NCBI RefSeq assembly: GCF_003730195.1
Contig: NZ_QWGG01000005.1
Span: 1 to 64,000, forward strand
Direction of reading: 5' to 3'
Origin: Halosimplex salinum
GTDB lineage: Archaea > Halobacteriota > Halobacteria > Halobacteriales > Haloarculaceae
Length of the DNA: 64,000 nucleotides
This document shows, piece by piece, positions 27,000 through 36,324 of this stretch; within the stretch, counting starts at the first letter, position 1; each line of letters starts with the position of its first letter. Under the pieces are notes generated by a model. The model searched no databases and had not been told where the DNA came from. It worked only from the letters and a program-made list of their open reading frames with translations. A program made the translations under genes and the position numbers.

Positions 27000-27776
27000 T
27001 CAGAGGACCGCGTACCCGCCGTCCACGTAGAGCAGATGGCCGGTCACGTACGAGGCGTCCTCGCTCGCGAGGAAGAGGTACGAGCCAGCGACTTCCTCGG
27101 GCGACGCCGAGCGGCCCATCGGCGCCGACTTCTCGACGTCGATCACGTCCGTCTCGGACTCGCTGTCGTCGTCGGACCCGATACCGGTGTCGACGGCCCC
27201 GGGCGCGACCGCGTTGACTCGAACGTCGTGTTCGGCGAGTTCGAGCGCCGCGACGCGCGTGAGCATCATCACCGCGCCCTTCGAGGCGTCGTACATCGCG
27301 TGTTCGGTCTGGGCGAGTTCGGAACTGATCGACGCGGTGTTGACGATCGATCCCGGTTCGCCCCGGTCGAGCATGTCCCGGGCGGCCGCTTGCATCCCGG
27401 CGAAGACGCCGCGCGCGTTGACGCCGTAGACCCGGTCGAACGTCTCGGGGTCGGCGTCGAGCAGCGGGGCGCCGCGGAAGATACCGGCGTTGTTGACCAT
27501 CACATCGACGCCACCGAACTCGCGGGCCGCCTCGACGACCGAGGCGACCTCCCCCGGGTCGGAGACGTCCGTCTCCACGAACGTCGCCCGGCCGCCCGCG
27601 TCCTCGATGGCCTCGTGAGTCGGCGGACCGCTCTCTTTCGGCCGTTCGCGCACGTCCGCGACGACGACCGTCGCGCCCGCCGCGCCGAATCGCCGGGCGA
27701 CCGCGCGCCCGATGCCCGAACTGCCGCCGGTGACGACGACGGTCTGATCCCCGAAGTCGTACGTTGCGGATCCCAT
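27000..27776 (-). CDS. Short-chain dehydrogenase/reductase, sugar-acid type
   Basis: A 258-aa classical SDR. The cofactor motif TGGSSGIGRA (about residues 16-25), NNAG (about 93), and the catalytic Ser-Tyr-Lys set with YDASK (Tyr near 160) are intact. The second strand ends VVVADV, where an Asp usually indicates NAD over NADP. It could be the rhamnose dehydrogenase or 2-keto-3-deoxyrhamnonate dehydrogenase of the haloarchaeal diketo-hydrolase route, or a KduD-type enzyme for uronate products. Sequence alone does not choose among these. It converges with the GH43 gene across 44 nt. Confidence 0.85.
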   Translation of the reverse strand: MGSATYDFGDQTVVVTGGSSGIGRAVARRFGAAGATVVVADVRERPKESGPPTHEAIEDAGGRATFVETDVSDPGEVASVVEAAREFGGVDVMVNNAGIFRGAPLLDADPETFDRVYGVNARGVFAGMQAAARDMLDRGEPGSIVNTASISSELAQTEHAMYDASKGAVMMLTRVAALELAEHDVRVNAVAPGAVDTGIGSDDDSESETDVIDVEKSAPMGRSASPEEVAGSYLFLASEDASYVTGHLLYVDGGYAVL

Positions 27777-27981
27777 GGGTGCCCGTTCGCCGGTCGTCCG
27801 CTTAGTGATACCGAACGGGGAACCTCAGGCCGCGATGACGCCGCGGCGGGAGCCGCCCGCCGAGACCGCGGGTCTCGCTCGCCCACCCCGTCGCGTGGGC
27901 TCCCGACCGGATCGCCATTCGGCCAGTACGTGACAACGAGACGGCCAAAAAGCCGGGAATACTACGAAATCATTCAATAAT

Positions 27982-27987
27982 TATAAA
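27982..27987 (+). promoter_or_regulatory. TATA box of the second beta-helix gene
   Basis: TATAAA is centred about 28 bp before the ATG at 28013, which makes that ATG a leaderless start and the GTG at 28010 unlikely. Confidence 0.7.
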
Positions 27988-28012
27988 TGGGTGGTATTCG
28001 ATCGGCTGTGTG

Positions 28013-30367
28013 ATGCGCGATAGCAACAGTCACGGCACAGGGAGTAGCGACGCGGGCGGGCTCACGATGACACGACGGGCGGCGATGGCGCTGCTCGGCG
28101 TCGGGACGCTCGCGGGGGCGAGCGGCGTCGCGGCGGCCCAGGAGGGGGACGACGAGGACGGGAACGGCGACTCCCCCACCCGCAAGTGGAACCAGCACGT
28201 CGACGCACAGGACTACGACCTGCGGAACGTCGGCGAGTTCGACGCGAGCGGGGCGACGCTGGGCAACGTCCGCACCGCCGCGCGGGACGCGGACGTCCTC
28301 GTCTGGCAGGACCCCGAGGGGGCCTACCACGCCGACGGCGTCGAGGAGACGGTCTACAGCGGGGAGAACTTCACCGAGGCGGTCCAGGCAGCCGTCGACA
28401 GCCTCACCGACGGGCGGACGACGAAGGAGAAGGTCGTCGTCGCCTGTTCGGGGACGATGGGGCCCCACGAGTGGGACGGCGACGTGCTCGCCATCGACAT
28501 CCCGAGCTACACGATCGTCGACTTCCGGGGGACGATCCGCGTCGAGGACGAGGGCGAGGCGCTGATCCGACCGCTGCGGGCGCTGAACGCCGAGGAGATC
28601 GAAATTCCGCGCGTCGCGATCGTCGGGAACTTCCGTTCGGCCATCTGGTTCCGGAGCGTCTCGAACGTCCGCTTCGGGCACATCGACGTGCGGACGCCCG
28701 AGGATAGCGCTATCGAGGCGACCGGCGGCGGCTTCCGCCTCGACGGCTTCGCCGAGGGTCGCGGCGACGACACGATTCGCTCGACGGACATCCAGGTCGA
28801 TAGCGCCTACTTCGAGAACGTCCAGGGCCACGCCTTCGAGACCTACGCCGTCGACCGGATCCAGGTCGGGGAAGTCATCGCCAACGGCGGCGGACAGTGC
28901 GGCGTCCTCCTGAACGACACGAGCGACGCCACCGTGAACGCGGTCGTCGGGAAGGACCTTGACGTCGGCGGCGGGTACGCCGCCTTCCGCCTGGCCAACG
29001 CGTGCGAGGACGTCACCTGCGGGCAGGTCGTCGCCCGCAACTGCGCCCGGGGCGTGTTCACGGTCTCGGCCTCGTCGAACGCGACCATCGGCAGCGTCAA
29101 CATCGTCGGCACCACCTCCCACGGTATCCTGATCCAGGACGGCGAGAACGTCAGCGTCGGCGGCGGTCTCGTGAAAAACACCGGCGCGGAGGGCGTCCGC
29201 ATCGATTCGCGGTCGGACCCGCAGCACCCGGCGGCAGCGGGGGTCTCCGTCTCCAACCTGCGCGTCGTCGACGACCGCGACGACCCGCAGATGCCCTACG
29301 CGATCAGCGTCACGGAGGGGCCGCGCGACGGCCGCGACACGAACAACGTCCGCGTGGTCGACAACGACGTCCGGGGCGCGGGAACGGACGGCGGGATCAA
29401 CGTCGAACCGTCGAGCGTCGTCGTCCGGGACAACGTCGGCGACGGCGTCGCCGCCGGCACCACGACCCTCTCGACGGGAAGCGACCCGGCGGCGACCGTC
29501 GAGAACGTCACGACGCAGGGACAGGCGACGCTCGACCTGCGGGCGAAGGTGTTCGACCCCCCGGGAACGGCGTTCGCCTACGACCATCGCTTCGAGTACA
29601 ACGGGTCGGGCTGGGACCTCGTCCTCGAGTGGGTCGAAGACCCCGGCGAGGACCTCACGCTCGACTACGTGGTCGACCAGCCCCAGGCCCTCGTCGGCCG
29701 CGATCCCGCCAGTGGCGGTGGAGACGACGGCGGCGACGGCGGCGACGGCGGTGACGGCGGCGACGGCGGCGACGTGTCGTGGGACTACGACACGAGTCCG
29801 GGCCTCGTCGACGACTTCGAGGACGGCGACATCGACGAGTACGAGGGCGCGACCGGCGACTACGAGGTCAACCAGACCAGTCCCGTGCCGTCCGGGGACC
29901 ACCGGCTGGAGGGGTCCGCCGGCGAGGGCAGTCGCCTGTTGGCCTCTGACCTCGACCGCATGCCCGCCGAGGGGACGAAGTTCTCCGCGAAGATCGGCGC
30001 CACGAGCGACGCCGAGAACGCCGGCGTCGCGTTCGGGAGCGCGAAGTCGCTCGACGCCGACTCGGCGTTCCCCTTCCACTTCGCCCGCCTGTGGAAGAGC
30101 GGGGATGACGACTGGCGCTTCCAGGTCTGGCAGCGCGAGGGGAGTCAGGTGATCGAGAGCTCCGTCGGCGCGGTCACGCTCGGCGAGTTCTACGAGGTCG
30201 TCATCGACTGGCAGGCGGACGAACTGACGGCCACGCTGAACGACCCGGACGGGAACCAGGTCACCCAGCAGACGACCGCCTTCGAGACCGACTACACCGA
30301 GGGCGGCGTCGGGACCCGCGGGACGGGGCTCCTCGACGAGATCCGCGTCCTCGAGGACAACACCTGA
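28013..30367 (+). CDS. Exported right-handed beta-helix protein with C-terminal jelly-roll domain
   Basis: A 784-aa protein with a Tat signal (MTRRAAMALLGVGTLAGASG, about residues 19-38, cleavage near VAAAQ), a beta-helix (about 110-470) homologous to that of the gene at 23410, an all-beta region (about 490-560) and a Gly/Asp repeat linker (GGDGGDGG). The final domain begins GLVDDFEDGDIDEYEG and ends LLDEIRVLED, like LamG or CBM66-type jelly rolls that bind carbohydrate. The helix family is not one of the named pectinase families that I can recognise. Secretion and context suggest polymer cleavage outside the cell. Confidence 0.8.
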   Translation: MRDSNSHGTGSSDAGGLTMTRRAAMALLGVGTLAGASGVAAAQEGDDEDGNGDSPTRKWNQHVDAQDYDLRNVGEFDASGATLGNVRTAARDADVLVWQDPEGAYHADGVEETVYSGENFTEAVQAAVDSLTDGRTTKEKVVVACSGTMGPHEWDGDVLAIDIPSYTIVDFRGTIRVEDEGEALIRPLRALNAEEIEIPRVAIVGNFRSAIWFRSVSNVRFGHIDVRTPEDSAIEATGGGFRLDGFAEGRGDDTIRSTDIQVDSAYFENVQGHAFETYAVDRIQVGEVIANGGGQCGVLLNDTSDATVNAVVGKDLDVGGGYAAFRLANACEDVTCGQVVARNCARGVFTVSASSNATIGSVNIVGTTSHGILIQDGENVSVGGGLVKNTGAEGVRIDSRSDPQHPAAAGVSVSNLRVVDDRDDPQMPYAISVTEGPRDGRDTNNVRVVDNDVRGAGTDGGINVEPSSVVVRDNVGDGVAAGTTTLSTGSDPAATVENVTTQGQATLDLRAKVFDPPGTAFAYDHRFEYNGSGWDLVLEWVEDPGEDLTLDYVVDQPQALVGRDPASGGGDDGGDGGDGGDGGDGGDVSWDYDTSPGLVDDFEDGDIDEYEGATGDYEVNQTSPVPSGDHRLEGSAGEGSRLLASDLDRMPAEGTKFSAKIGATSDAENAGVAFGSAKSLDADSAFPFHFARLWKSGDDDWRFQVWQREGSQVIESSVGAVTLGEFYEVVIDWQADELTATLNDPDGNQVTQQTTAFETDYTEGGVGTRGTGLLDEIRVLEDNT

Positions 30368-30435
30368 GCCGACCGGGTCGCGGCGGCTCCCGCGGCGTCT
30401 TCGGCGTCTCGGGGTCGTAGGGCGGCGTCGTGTAG

Positions 30436-30585
30436 AAAGTGGAGGCCGCGGGCGCGACGTTCGCCTCCGACCACTGCTTCCGCTGGAACGTCGACCGCGA
30501 GGAGTGGGGCCTCGGCTTCGGGTGGAAGCGCGACCCCGATCCGGGCGCGGACATCCGTCACTGGAACGTCGGCGCGGGTCGCTGA
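30436..30585 (+). pseudogene. Remnant of a lost coding sequence, C-terminal fragment
   Basis: A 49-codon open stretch ending in TGA reads FASDHCFRWNVDREEWGLGF and then KRDPDPGADIRHWNVGAGR. The composition is protein-like and unlike the random Arg/Ser-rich frames around it. A stop (TAG at 30433) precedes it. No homologue can be named. It sits between the beta-helix gene and the Gfo/Idh promoter and is probably debris of a deleted gene. A GTG at 30439 would allow a 48-aa protein instead. Confidence 0.35.
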
Positions 30586-30619
30586 CCGGCCGACACCGGC
30601 GGGCGCTACCGCGGTCACG

Positions 30620-30630
30620 AAGTATTTTAT
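30620..30630 (+). promoter_or_regulatory. TATA box of the Gfo/Idh-Hyi operon
   Basis: AAGTATTTTAT is centred about 27 bp before the ATG at 30653, again predicting a leaderless mRNA. Confidence 0.65.
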
Positions 30631-30652
30631 CGGTCGGAGTACACGACGGGGT

Positions 30653-31759
30653 ATGGCCCACAGCGTTGCAGTGATAGGTACCGGTGCGGAGCCAGACGAC
30701 CCCGGCCGCGACGGCTACGCGATGGCGTACCACCACGCCGCCGGCTACGAGAACCACGACGACTGCGACCTCGTCGCCTGCGCGGACATCGTCCGCGAGA
30801 ACGCCGAGGCGTTCGCCGACGAGTTCGCCATCGACGACGACGCCGTCTTCGAGAACTACGGCGCGATGCTCGACGCAGTCGAACCCGAGATCGTCTCGGT
30901 CTGCGTGCCGCCGTCGATCCACGCCGACATCGTGGTCGACTGCGTCGAGCACGACGCGGTCGCGGCCGCCCACTGCGAGAAACCGATGGCCGACACGTTC
31001 GACGGCGCGAAGCGCATGGCCGAGGCCGCCGAGGAACACGACGTACAGGTGACGTTCAACCACCAGCGCCGCTTTTCCGACGCCGTTCGGACGGCCAAGG
31101 ACCTGCTCGACGACGGCGCGATCGGCGAACTGGAGCGCGTGGAGTTCGCCGCGCCGGTCGGCATCTTCGACTACGGCAGCCACTCGATCGACCTGTGCAA
31201 CTACTTCGCCGACGAGGCCCGCGCCGAGTGGGTGATGGGACAGGTCCACTACGACACCGAGAACATCCTGTTCGGCACCCACAACGAGAACCAGGCGATG
31301 GTCCAGTGGGAGTACGAGAACGGTGTCCACGGGATGGGCGGCGTCGACGCGTCCGGCGACGGCGGCCCGGCCGGTGCGTTCGCCTGCCACAACCGCCTCG
31401 TCGGCACCGAGGGAACGATCGAGGTCGGCCCGCACGGCGACGAGGACGACGAGGAACCCCCGGCGCTCCGGGTCCGCACCGACGGCGAGTGGGAGGCCGT
31501 CGAGACCGAGGACGGCCTCCACGACTGGGCGTTCGTCGACCGCGCCATCGCCGAGAACGTCCGCTGCCTGGAGGCCGGCGAGGAACCGGAGCTGAGCGCG
31601 GCGAACGCGCTGAAGGCGACCGAGATCATCTTCGGGACCTGGGAGTCGGCGCGCCGCCGCGCCCGGATCGACCTCCCGCTCGACATCGACGGCAACCCGC
31701 TCGAGGAGATGGTCGAGGCCGGCGAACTCGACCCGGCGCCCCGCGAGGAGGACGAGTAG
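30653..31759 (+). CDS. Gfo/Idh/MocA family oxidoreductase
   Basis: A 368-aa NAD(P)-dependent sugar oxidoreductase. It has the N-terminal Rossmann start (VAVIGTGAEPDDPGRDGYAM), the family CEKPMAD motif (about residues 108-114) and the C-terminal beta-sheet domain with VEFAAPVGIFDYGSHSIDL. The fingerprint after the first strand is longer than the usual GxGxxG, with a few acidic residues inserted. It likely oxidises or epimerises an imported sugar or uronate; the substrate is unknown. The next gene follows with no gap, so the two are a functional pair. Confidence 0.85.
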   Translation: MAHSVAVIGTGAEPDDPGRDGYAMAYHHAAGYENHDDCDLVACADIVRENAEAFADEFAIDDDAVFENYGAMLDAVEPEIVSVCVPPSIHADIVVDCVEHDAVAAAHCEKPMADTFDGAKRMAEAAEEHDVQVTFNHQRRFSDAVRTAKDLLDDGAIGELERVEFAAPVGIFDYGSHSIDLCNYFADEARAEWVMGQVHYDTENILFGTHNENQAMVQWEYENGVHGMGGVDASGDGGPAGAFACHNRLVGTEGTIEVGPHGDEDDEEPPALRVRTDGEWEAVETEDGLHDWAFVDRAIAENVRCLEAGEEPELSAANALKATEIIFGTWESARRRARIDLPLDIDGNPLEEMVEAGELDPAPREEDE

Positions 31760-32512
31760 ATGGTCGACCTCTCGGTCTGCGTCGAGATGGTGTACGACGA
31801 CGAGCCCTTCGAGGCCCGGATCGAACGGGCCGCCGCGGCGGGCGCCGACGCCGTCGAGTTCTGGGGCTGGCGCGAGAAGGACCTGGACGCCATCGACGAC
31901 GCCGCCGCGGAAGCTGGCGTTCCCGTCGTCGGCTGTGTCGCTGGCGGGACGCTGACCGATCCAGCGGAAGCGGACGACGCCGTCGAGACGATCCGCGAGT
32001 CAATCGCGATGGCCGACGAACGGGACATCCCGACGCTGATCGCCACGACCGGCCCCGACCAGGACGGCCTCGACCGGGAGACCCAGCACGAGAATATCGT
32101 CGACGTGCTCTCGCGGGTCGCACCGGACGCCGAAGCCGCGGACGTGACGCTCGTGCTCGAACCGCTCAACACCGAGGTCGACCATCCGGGGTACTTCCTG
32201 ACGACCGCCGAGGAGGGCTTCGAGATCGTCGACGAGGTGGGGTCGCCGAACGTACGGCTCCTCTACGACGCGTATCACCAGCAGGTCACCGAGGGGAACC
32301 TCATCCAGACGATGACCGAGAACGTCGACCGGATCGGGCACGTCCACGTCGCGGACGTGCCCGGGCGTCACGAGCCCGGGAGCGGCGAGTTGAACTACGG
32401 GAACGTCTTCGCCGCGCTCGACGACGCCGGCTACGACGGCTACGTCGGCTGCGAGTTCTCCCCGACCGGCGACCCCGACGAGGCGATGGCCGACGTGCTC
32501 GCGCTGCGGTAG
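31760..32512 (+). CDS. Hydroxypyruvate isomerase-like sugar isomerase/epimerase (AP endonuclease 2 family)
   Basis: A 250-aa TIM-barrel protein. Hyi-type features are strong: LVLEPLN with Glu134, DHPGYFLTT, LLYDAYHQQVTEGNL, HVADVPGRHEPGSGELNYG, and GCEFSP with Glu232; these Glu residues are the usual metal ligands and catalytic pair. The family isomerises hydroxypyruvate or small keto-sugars, but many members act on other sugars in catabolic loci. The ATG follows directly on the Gfo/Idh stop, so both are translated from one mRNA and probably act in sequence. Confidence 0.85.
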   Translation: MVDLSVCVEMVYDDEPFEARIERAAAAGADAVEFWGWREKDLDAIDDAAAEAGVPVVGCVAGGTLTDPAEADDAVETIRESIAMADERDIPTLIATTGPDQDGLDRETQHENIVDVLSRVAPDAEAADVTLVLEPLNTEVDHPGYFLTTAEEGFEIVDEVGSPNVRLLYDAYHQQVTEGNLIQTMTENVDRIGHVHVADVPGRHEPGSGELNYGNVFAALDDAGYDGYVGCEFSPTGDPDEAMADVLALR

Positions 32513-32614
32513 GGCGGCGACCGGCGGAGCGGGCGCACGTCGACGCTCGGAAACCGGCGCGTTCGTGGCCTGCCGAAACCTTTTCCCCGCGACTCCGACA
32601 CGGGACAGTGAAGA

Positions 32615-34618
32615 ATGAGACCGACACGGAGTATCCCATCGATTCTCGAAAGCACCAGCCGCGGGCGGTTTCTCGGCGGCGTCTCCGCCGGATCGCTCCT
32701 GCTCGCGGGGTGTTCGAGCGGCGGCAAAACCGACACGGACGGCCACGCCGACGAACCGGAGGGCGCGAGCGGCGAACTCCTGACCGACGGCGGCATCGAC
32801 GTCGACGAGACGGACGACACCGGGCCACGCCGGATGGAGGCGCTGGACCGCGGCGTGGTCGCGGTGCCCGCCGAGGACGGGATTCTCGTTCGCTGGCGGC
32901 TGCTCGGGACCGAGCCGCGCGACGCCGCCTTCGACGTGTACCGTGACGGCGAGCGCGTGACCGACGAGCCCGTGACCGAGAGCACGAACTACCGCGACCC
33001 CGACGGCGAACCGGGCGACGCGTACGCGGTCGAGCGCGTCGACGGCGGCGGGCAGCGATCCGACCCCGTCGAGGCGTGGGACCGGGAGTACAGACGGATC
33101 CCGCTGGAGCGGCCGGACCCGGTCGAAGCGGCGGCGCCCGACGACGACTCGCTCGTCGCGTACCACGCGAACGACGCGAGCGTCGGCGATCTGACCGGTG
33201 ACGGGAGCCTCGACGTCGTCCTCAAGTGGTCGCCGGAGAACGCCAAGGACAACGCCCACGAGGGGTACACGAACCAGACGATCCTCGACGCCTACGAACT
33301 GGACGGCACCCATCTGTGGCGGATCGAACTCGGCCGGAACGTCCGCGCGGGCGCCCACTACACCCAGTTCCTCGTCTACGACTTCGACGGCGACGGACGG
33401 GCGGAACTCGCCGTCCGAACCGCCGACGGCACCGTCGACGGCGAGGGGGCGGTCATCGGTGACCCCGACGCCGACTACCGGAACGAGACCGGCCGCATCA
33501 TCGAGGGGCCGGAGTACTTCACGGTCTTCGACGGCGAGACCGGCGCCGCGCTGACGACGATCGACTACGAGCCCGCCCGCGGTGACATCGCGGACTGGGG
33601 AGACGACTACGGGAATCGCGGCGACCGGTTCCTGGCCGGCGTCGCCTACCTCGACGGCGAGCGACCGAGCATCGTCAACGCCCGCGGGTACTACGAGAAG
33701 ACGATGCTGGCTGCCTACGACTTCCGCGACGGCGAGCTCACCCAGCGATGGGTGTTCGACAGCACAGAGGGCAACGAGGCCTACGAGGGCCAGGGCAACC
33801 ACCAGCTGAGCGTGGCGGACGTCGACGGCGACGGCAGAGACGAGATCGTCTACGGCGCCTGCGTCGTCGACCACGACGGGACCGGGTTGTACTCGACGGG
33901 CTGGCTGCACGGCGACGCGCTCCACTGCGGCGACTTCCTCCCCGAGCGCGAGGGGCTGGAGGTGTACCAGGTCCACGAACCCGAGGACGCCCCCCACGGC
34001 GCGTCGATGCGCGAGGCCGGCACCGGCGAACTGATCTGGGGCGAGTACACTGGGACCGACACCGGCCGCGGGATGGTCGCGGACATCGACCCCGAACACG
34101 ACGGCGCCGAAGCGTGGGCGCCGGCCGGCGTCGGCCTCCACACCGCCGACGGCGAGCGGATCGGCGAGACGCCCGCGTCGTACAACTCCGCGGTCTGGTG
34201 GACCGGCGACTTGCGGCGGGAACTGCTCGACCACGACTGGGAGGGCGACGGGGTCGGCATCCCCACGATCGAGCGGTGGGACCCCGACGCGGGCGAGCTA
34301 GAGCGACTGGAGACCTTCGAGGGCACCCGGTCGAACAACTGGACGAAGGGCAACCCCTGTCTCTCTGGGGACTTGCTCGGTGACTGGCGCGAGGAGGTCC
34401 TCTTGCGCGAACCGGACAGCGAGGCGCTCCGGCTGTACGCCACGCCCCACGAGACCGGACACCGGATCCCGACGCTGCTGCACGACCCGCAGTACCGCCT
34501 CGCGCTCGCGTGGCAGAACGTCGCGTACAACCAGCCGCCCCACCCGAGTTTCTTCCTCGGCGTCGGCATGGACGACCCGCCGACGGCGGACCTCGAACTC
34601 GTCTCGACCGACGACTGA
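32615..34618 (+). CDS. PL11 rhamnogalacturonan lyase, exported lipoprotein
   Basis: A 667-aa beta-propeller lyase that cleaves the rhamnose-galacturonate backbone of rhamnogalacturonan-I by beta-elimination. After a lipobox LAGC (Cys33) and an acidic linker comes RRMEALDRGVVAVPAEDGIL, the usual PL11 start, then VYRDGERV, the repeated DGDGR-type calcium loops (FDGDGRAELAVRTADGT, DVDGDGRDEIVYG) and the GMDDPP end. The signal has SRGRFLGG where the neighbours have twin Arg, so it may use a variant Tat signal or Sec. Length fits the family. It is the clearest genetic evidence that rhamnogalacturonan-I is the target. Confidence 0.93.
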   Translation: MRPTRSIPSILESTSRGRFLGGVSAGSLLLAGCSSGGKTDTDGHADEPEGASGELLTDGGIDVDETDDTGPRRMEALDRGVVAVPAEDGILVRWRLLGTEPRDAAFDVYRDGERVTDEPVTESTNYRDPDGEPGDAYAVERVDGGGQRSDPVEAWDREYRRIPLERPDPVEAAAPDDDSLVAYHANDASVGDLTGDGSLDVVLKWSPENAKDNAHEGYTNQTILDAYELDGTHLWRIELGRNVRAGAHYTQFLVYDFDGDGRAELAVRTADGTVDGEGAVIGDPDADYRNETGRIIEGPEYFTVFDGETGAALTTIDYEPARGDIADWGDDYGNRGDRFLAGVAYLDGERPSIVNARGYYEKTMLAAYDFRDGELTQRWVFDSTEGNEAYEGQGNHQLSVADVDGDGRDEIVYGACVVDHDGTGLYSTGWLHGDALHCGDFLPEREGLEVYQVHEPEDAPHGASMREAGTGELIWGEYTGTDTGRGMVADIDPEHDGAEAWAPAGVGLHTADGERIGETPASYNSAVWWTGDLRRELLDHDWEGDGVGIPTIERWDPDAGELERLETFEGTRSNNWTKGNPCLSGDLLGDWREEVLLREPDSEALRLYATPHETGHRIPTLLHDPQYRLALAWQNVAYNQPPHPSFFLGVGMDDPPTADLELVSTDD

Positions 34619-34662
34619 GCGAGTCCCCCGTCTCGACCGACGACCGAATCCGCGGTCGCCGC

Positions 34663-36126
34663 TCAGTCCGCGAGGACCGCCTCGCGGTCGAGTTCGTAGT
34701 CGTCGAGCACCGAGGCGTCCTCGACGTCGTAGGCGTCGAGGTAGTCGCGCTCGATGGCGACGAGGTCGGCGAAGAGGTCCTGCGCCTCGTCGCGCTGGAC
34801 GGTGACGAGCGGCTCGTTGAGGAACGCCTGGAACGCCAGGTCGAGGTCGCCGGCGAAGCCGGCCTCGATCAGCGTCTCCTGGTTGTGGATCGCCCGCGTG
34901 ACCATGCTGCGGACCTGCCGCGGGAGCGTCCCCGCGGTGATCGGCGAGATGTCGTCGCCGGTGATCAGCGCGTTCGTCTCGACGACGGCGCCGTCGGGCA
35001 GGTCGGGGCACTGGCCGCGGTTCGGGTAGTTGACGTGGGTCTTCGTGGGCTCGATGCCCAGCAGCGCGCGCACGATGTCGACGACCTCCTCGCCCGACTC
35101 CGAGAGGTGGAACTCGCCGTCCTCGTCGCGGAACTTGTCCATCTTCGCCGGCGCCTCGCCGTCGCTCCGGCGTGCGGAACTCGGCGTCAGGCGGATGCCC
35201 CACCGTTCGACCTCGGCGGGCGTGTCCACCTCGAGGTACCACGGGACGAACTCCGCGAGGTGACGGTCGCCGGCGGCGGCGAACACGCCGAAGCGGTCGT
35301 ACAGGTCGAAGGCGACCTGGTCGTGGTTGCTCCAGTATGACTCGTCGGCCAGCTCACCGGACTCGAAGCCCGGGAGCGGCCGGTGGCGCTCCAGTTCCTC
35401 GTCGAGGTACTGGTAGACGTCGTGGCCGCGCCAGCGCGCCTCGTCGATCCACGTGAAGTGGTTGATCCCCTTCACGTTCACTGCGATCTCCGACCCCGAG
35501 ACGTCCTCGGCGGCGTCGATGTGCCGTTCGGCGACGTCAGCGAGCATGTGCTGGACGTGCGTCACCTCGTGGCAGAGGCCGATGGCGTTGATATCGGGGT
35601 ACTCCTCGTAGAGCGCCCGCGTGCAGACGGTCATCGGGTTGGTGTAGTTGACGACCCACGCGTCGGGGCACTGCTCGCGGACGGTCGCTGCGATCTCTCG
35701 GTACTGCGGGATCGAGCGCAGCGACCGGAAGACGCCGCCGGGGCCGACGGTGTCGGCGACGGTCTGGTAGATGCCGTACTCCTGTGGCACGTCGATGTCG
35801 TGGACGAACGTCTCCTCGGGCGGGTCCTGCGTCGAGCAGACCACGAAGTCCGCGCCGGCGAGCGCGTCGTCCATGTCGCGGTGGGCCTCGAACGTCCAGT
35901 CGCCGGGCACGTCCGGGCGGTCCATCACGTCGTTGGCGAGTTCGGCGTTCTCGACGGCCCCCTCGTGGTTCACGTCGTAGAGCGCGACGGTGCCCGAGAC
36001 GTCTTCGCACTGGGCGAGGTCGTTGATCAGCGTCAGCGCCCAGCCCTGGCTGCCGCCGCCGACGTATCCGATCCGAACGTCGGTCGCCGCTCCGTCGACT
36101 GGTGGCTCCGCTTGCAGCGAATGCAT
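34663..36126 (-). CDS. GH4 family glycosidase, probably alpha-galacturonidase
   Basis: A 487-aa cytoplasmic, NAD- and metal-dependent glycosidase. It has the dinucleotide-binding start (VRIGYVGGGSQGWALTLIND), VVNYTNPM, GLCHEV (metal Cys and His) and GINHFTW. GH4 covers alpha-glucosidases, alpha-galactosidases and alpha-galacturonidases; the pectin context favours galacturonate. A TATA box at 36150-36158 on this strand is centred 28 bp from the ATG at 36126, so that start is preferred over a GTG at 36135. It would act on imported galacturonate-containing oligosaccharides. It converges with PL11 across 44 nt. Confidence 0.85.
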   Translation of the reverse strand: MHSLQAEPPVDGAATDVRIGYVGGGSQGWALTLINDLAQCEDVSGTVALYDVNHEGAVENAELANDVMDRPDVPGDWTFEAHRDMDDALAGADFVVCSTQDPPEETFVHDIDVPQEYGIYQTVADTVGPGGVFRSLRSIPQYREIAATVREQCPDAWVVNYTNPMTVCTRALYEEYPDINAIGLCHEVTHVQHMLADVAERHIDAAEDVSGSEIAVNVKGINHFTWIDEARWRGHDVYQYLDEELERHRPLPGFESGELADESYWSNHDQVAFDLYDRFGVFAAAGDRHLAEFVPWYLEVDTPAEVERWGIRLTPSSARRSDGEAPAKMDKFRDEDGEFHLSESGEEVVDIVRALLGIEPTKTHVNYPNRGQCPDLPDGAVVETNALITGDDISPITAGTLPRQVRSMVTRAIHNQETLIEAGFAGDLDLAFQAFLNEPLVTVQRDEAQDLFADLVAIERDYLDAYDVEDASVLDDYELDREAVLAD

Positions 36127-36149
36127 GTATCCCACCCAGCGCCCCGGCG

Positions 36150-36158
36150 ATAATAATA
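36150..36158 (-). promoter_or_regulatory. TATA box of the GH4 gene
   Basis: Read on the minus strand, TATTATTAT is centred about 28 bp before the ATG at 36126, predicting a leaderless transcript. Confidence 0.65.
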
Positions 36159-36324
36159 CCTGCCGTTCACGGCGGATCGCGCCGTCTCTCCCGACGGTGT
36201 CGCGCCCGGCGAGATTCCCACCGTTGGGCGCGCTCGGACGTGCGACGTCGAGCGACCCACGGTCCGTGACGGCCCGCCTCGGGATCCGTAAGACGCAAGC
36301 GACCGGCCGCTGAACAACCGCGTC

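Noticed and set aside
29700-29775. Gly/Asp repeat looking like a minisatellite
   Set aside because: It encodes an in-frame GGDGGD linker between domains; similar linkers occur in the binding proteins, so protein-level selection explains it.
27974-31522. 1182-aa open frame on the minus strand
   Set aside because: It is antisense to the second beta-helix and Gfo/Idh genes. It is Val/Arg/Asp-rich without any motif, a usual artefact of very G+C-rich codon third positions.
31195-32946. 583-aa plus-strand frame overlapping Gfo/Idh and Hyi-like genes
   Set aside because: Arg-rich out-of-frame shadow of two well-supported genes.
32000-34234. 744-aa minus-strand frame opposite the PL11 gene
   Set aside because: Antisense shadow. 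The plus-strand frame carries all family motifs and the lipobox.
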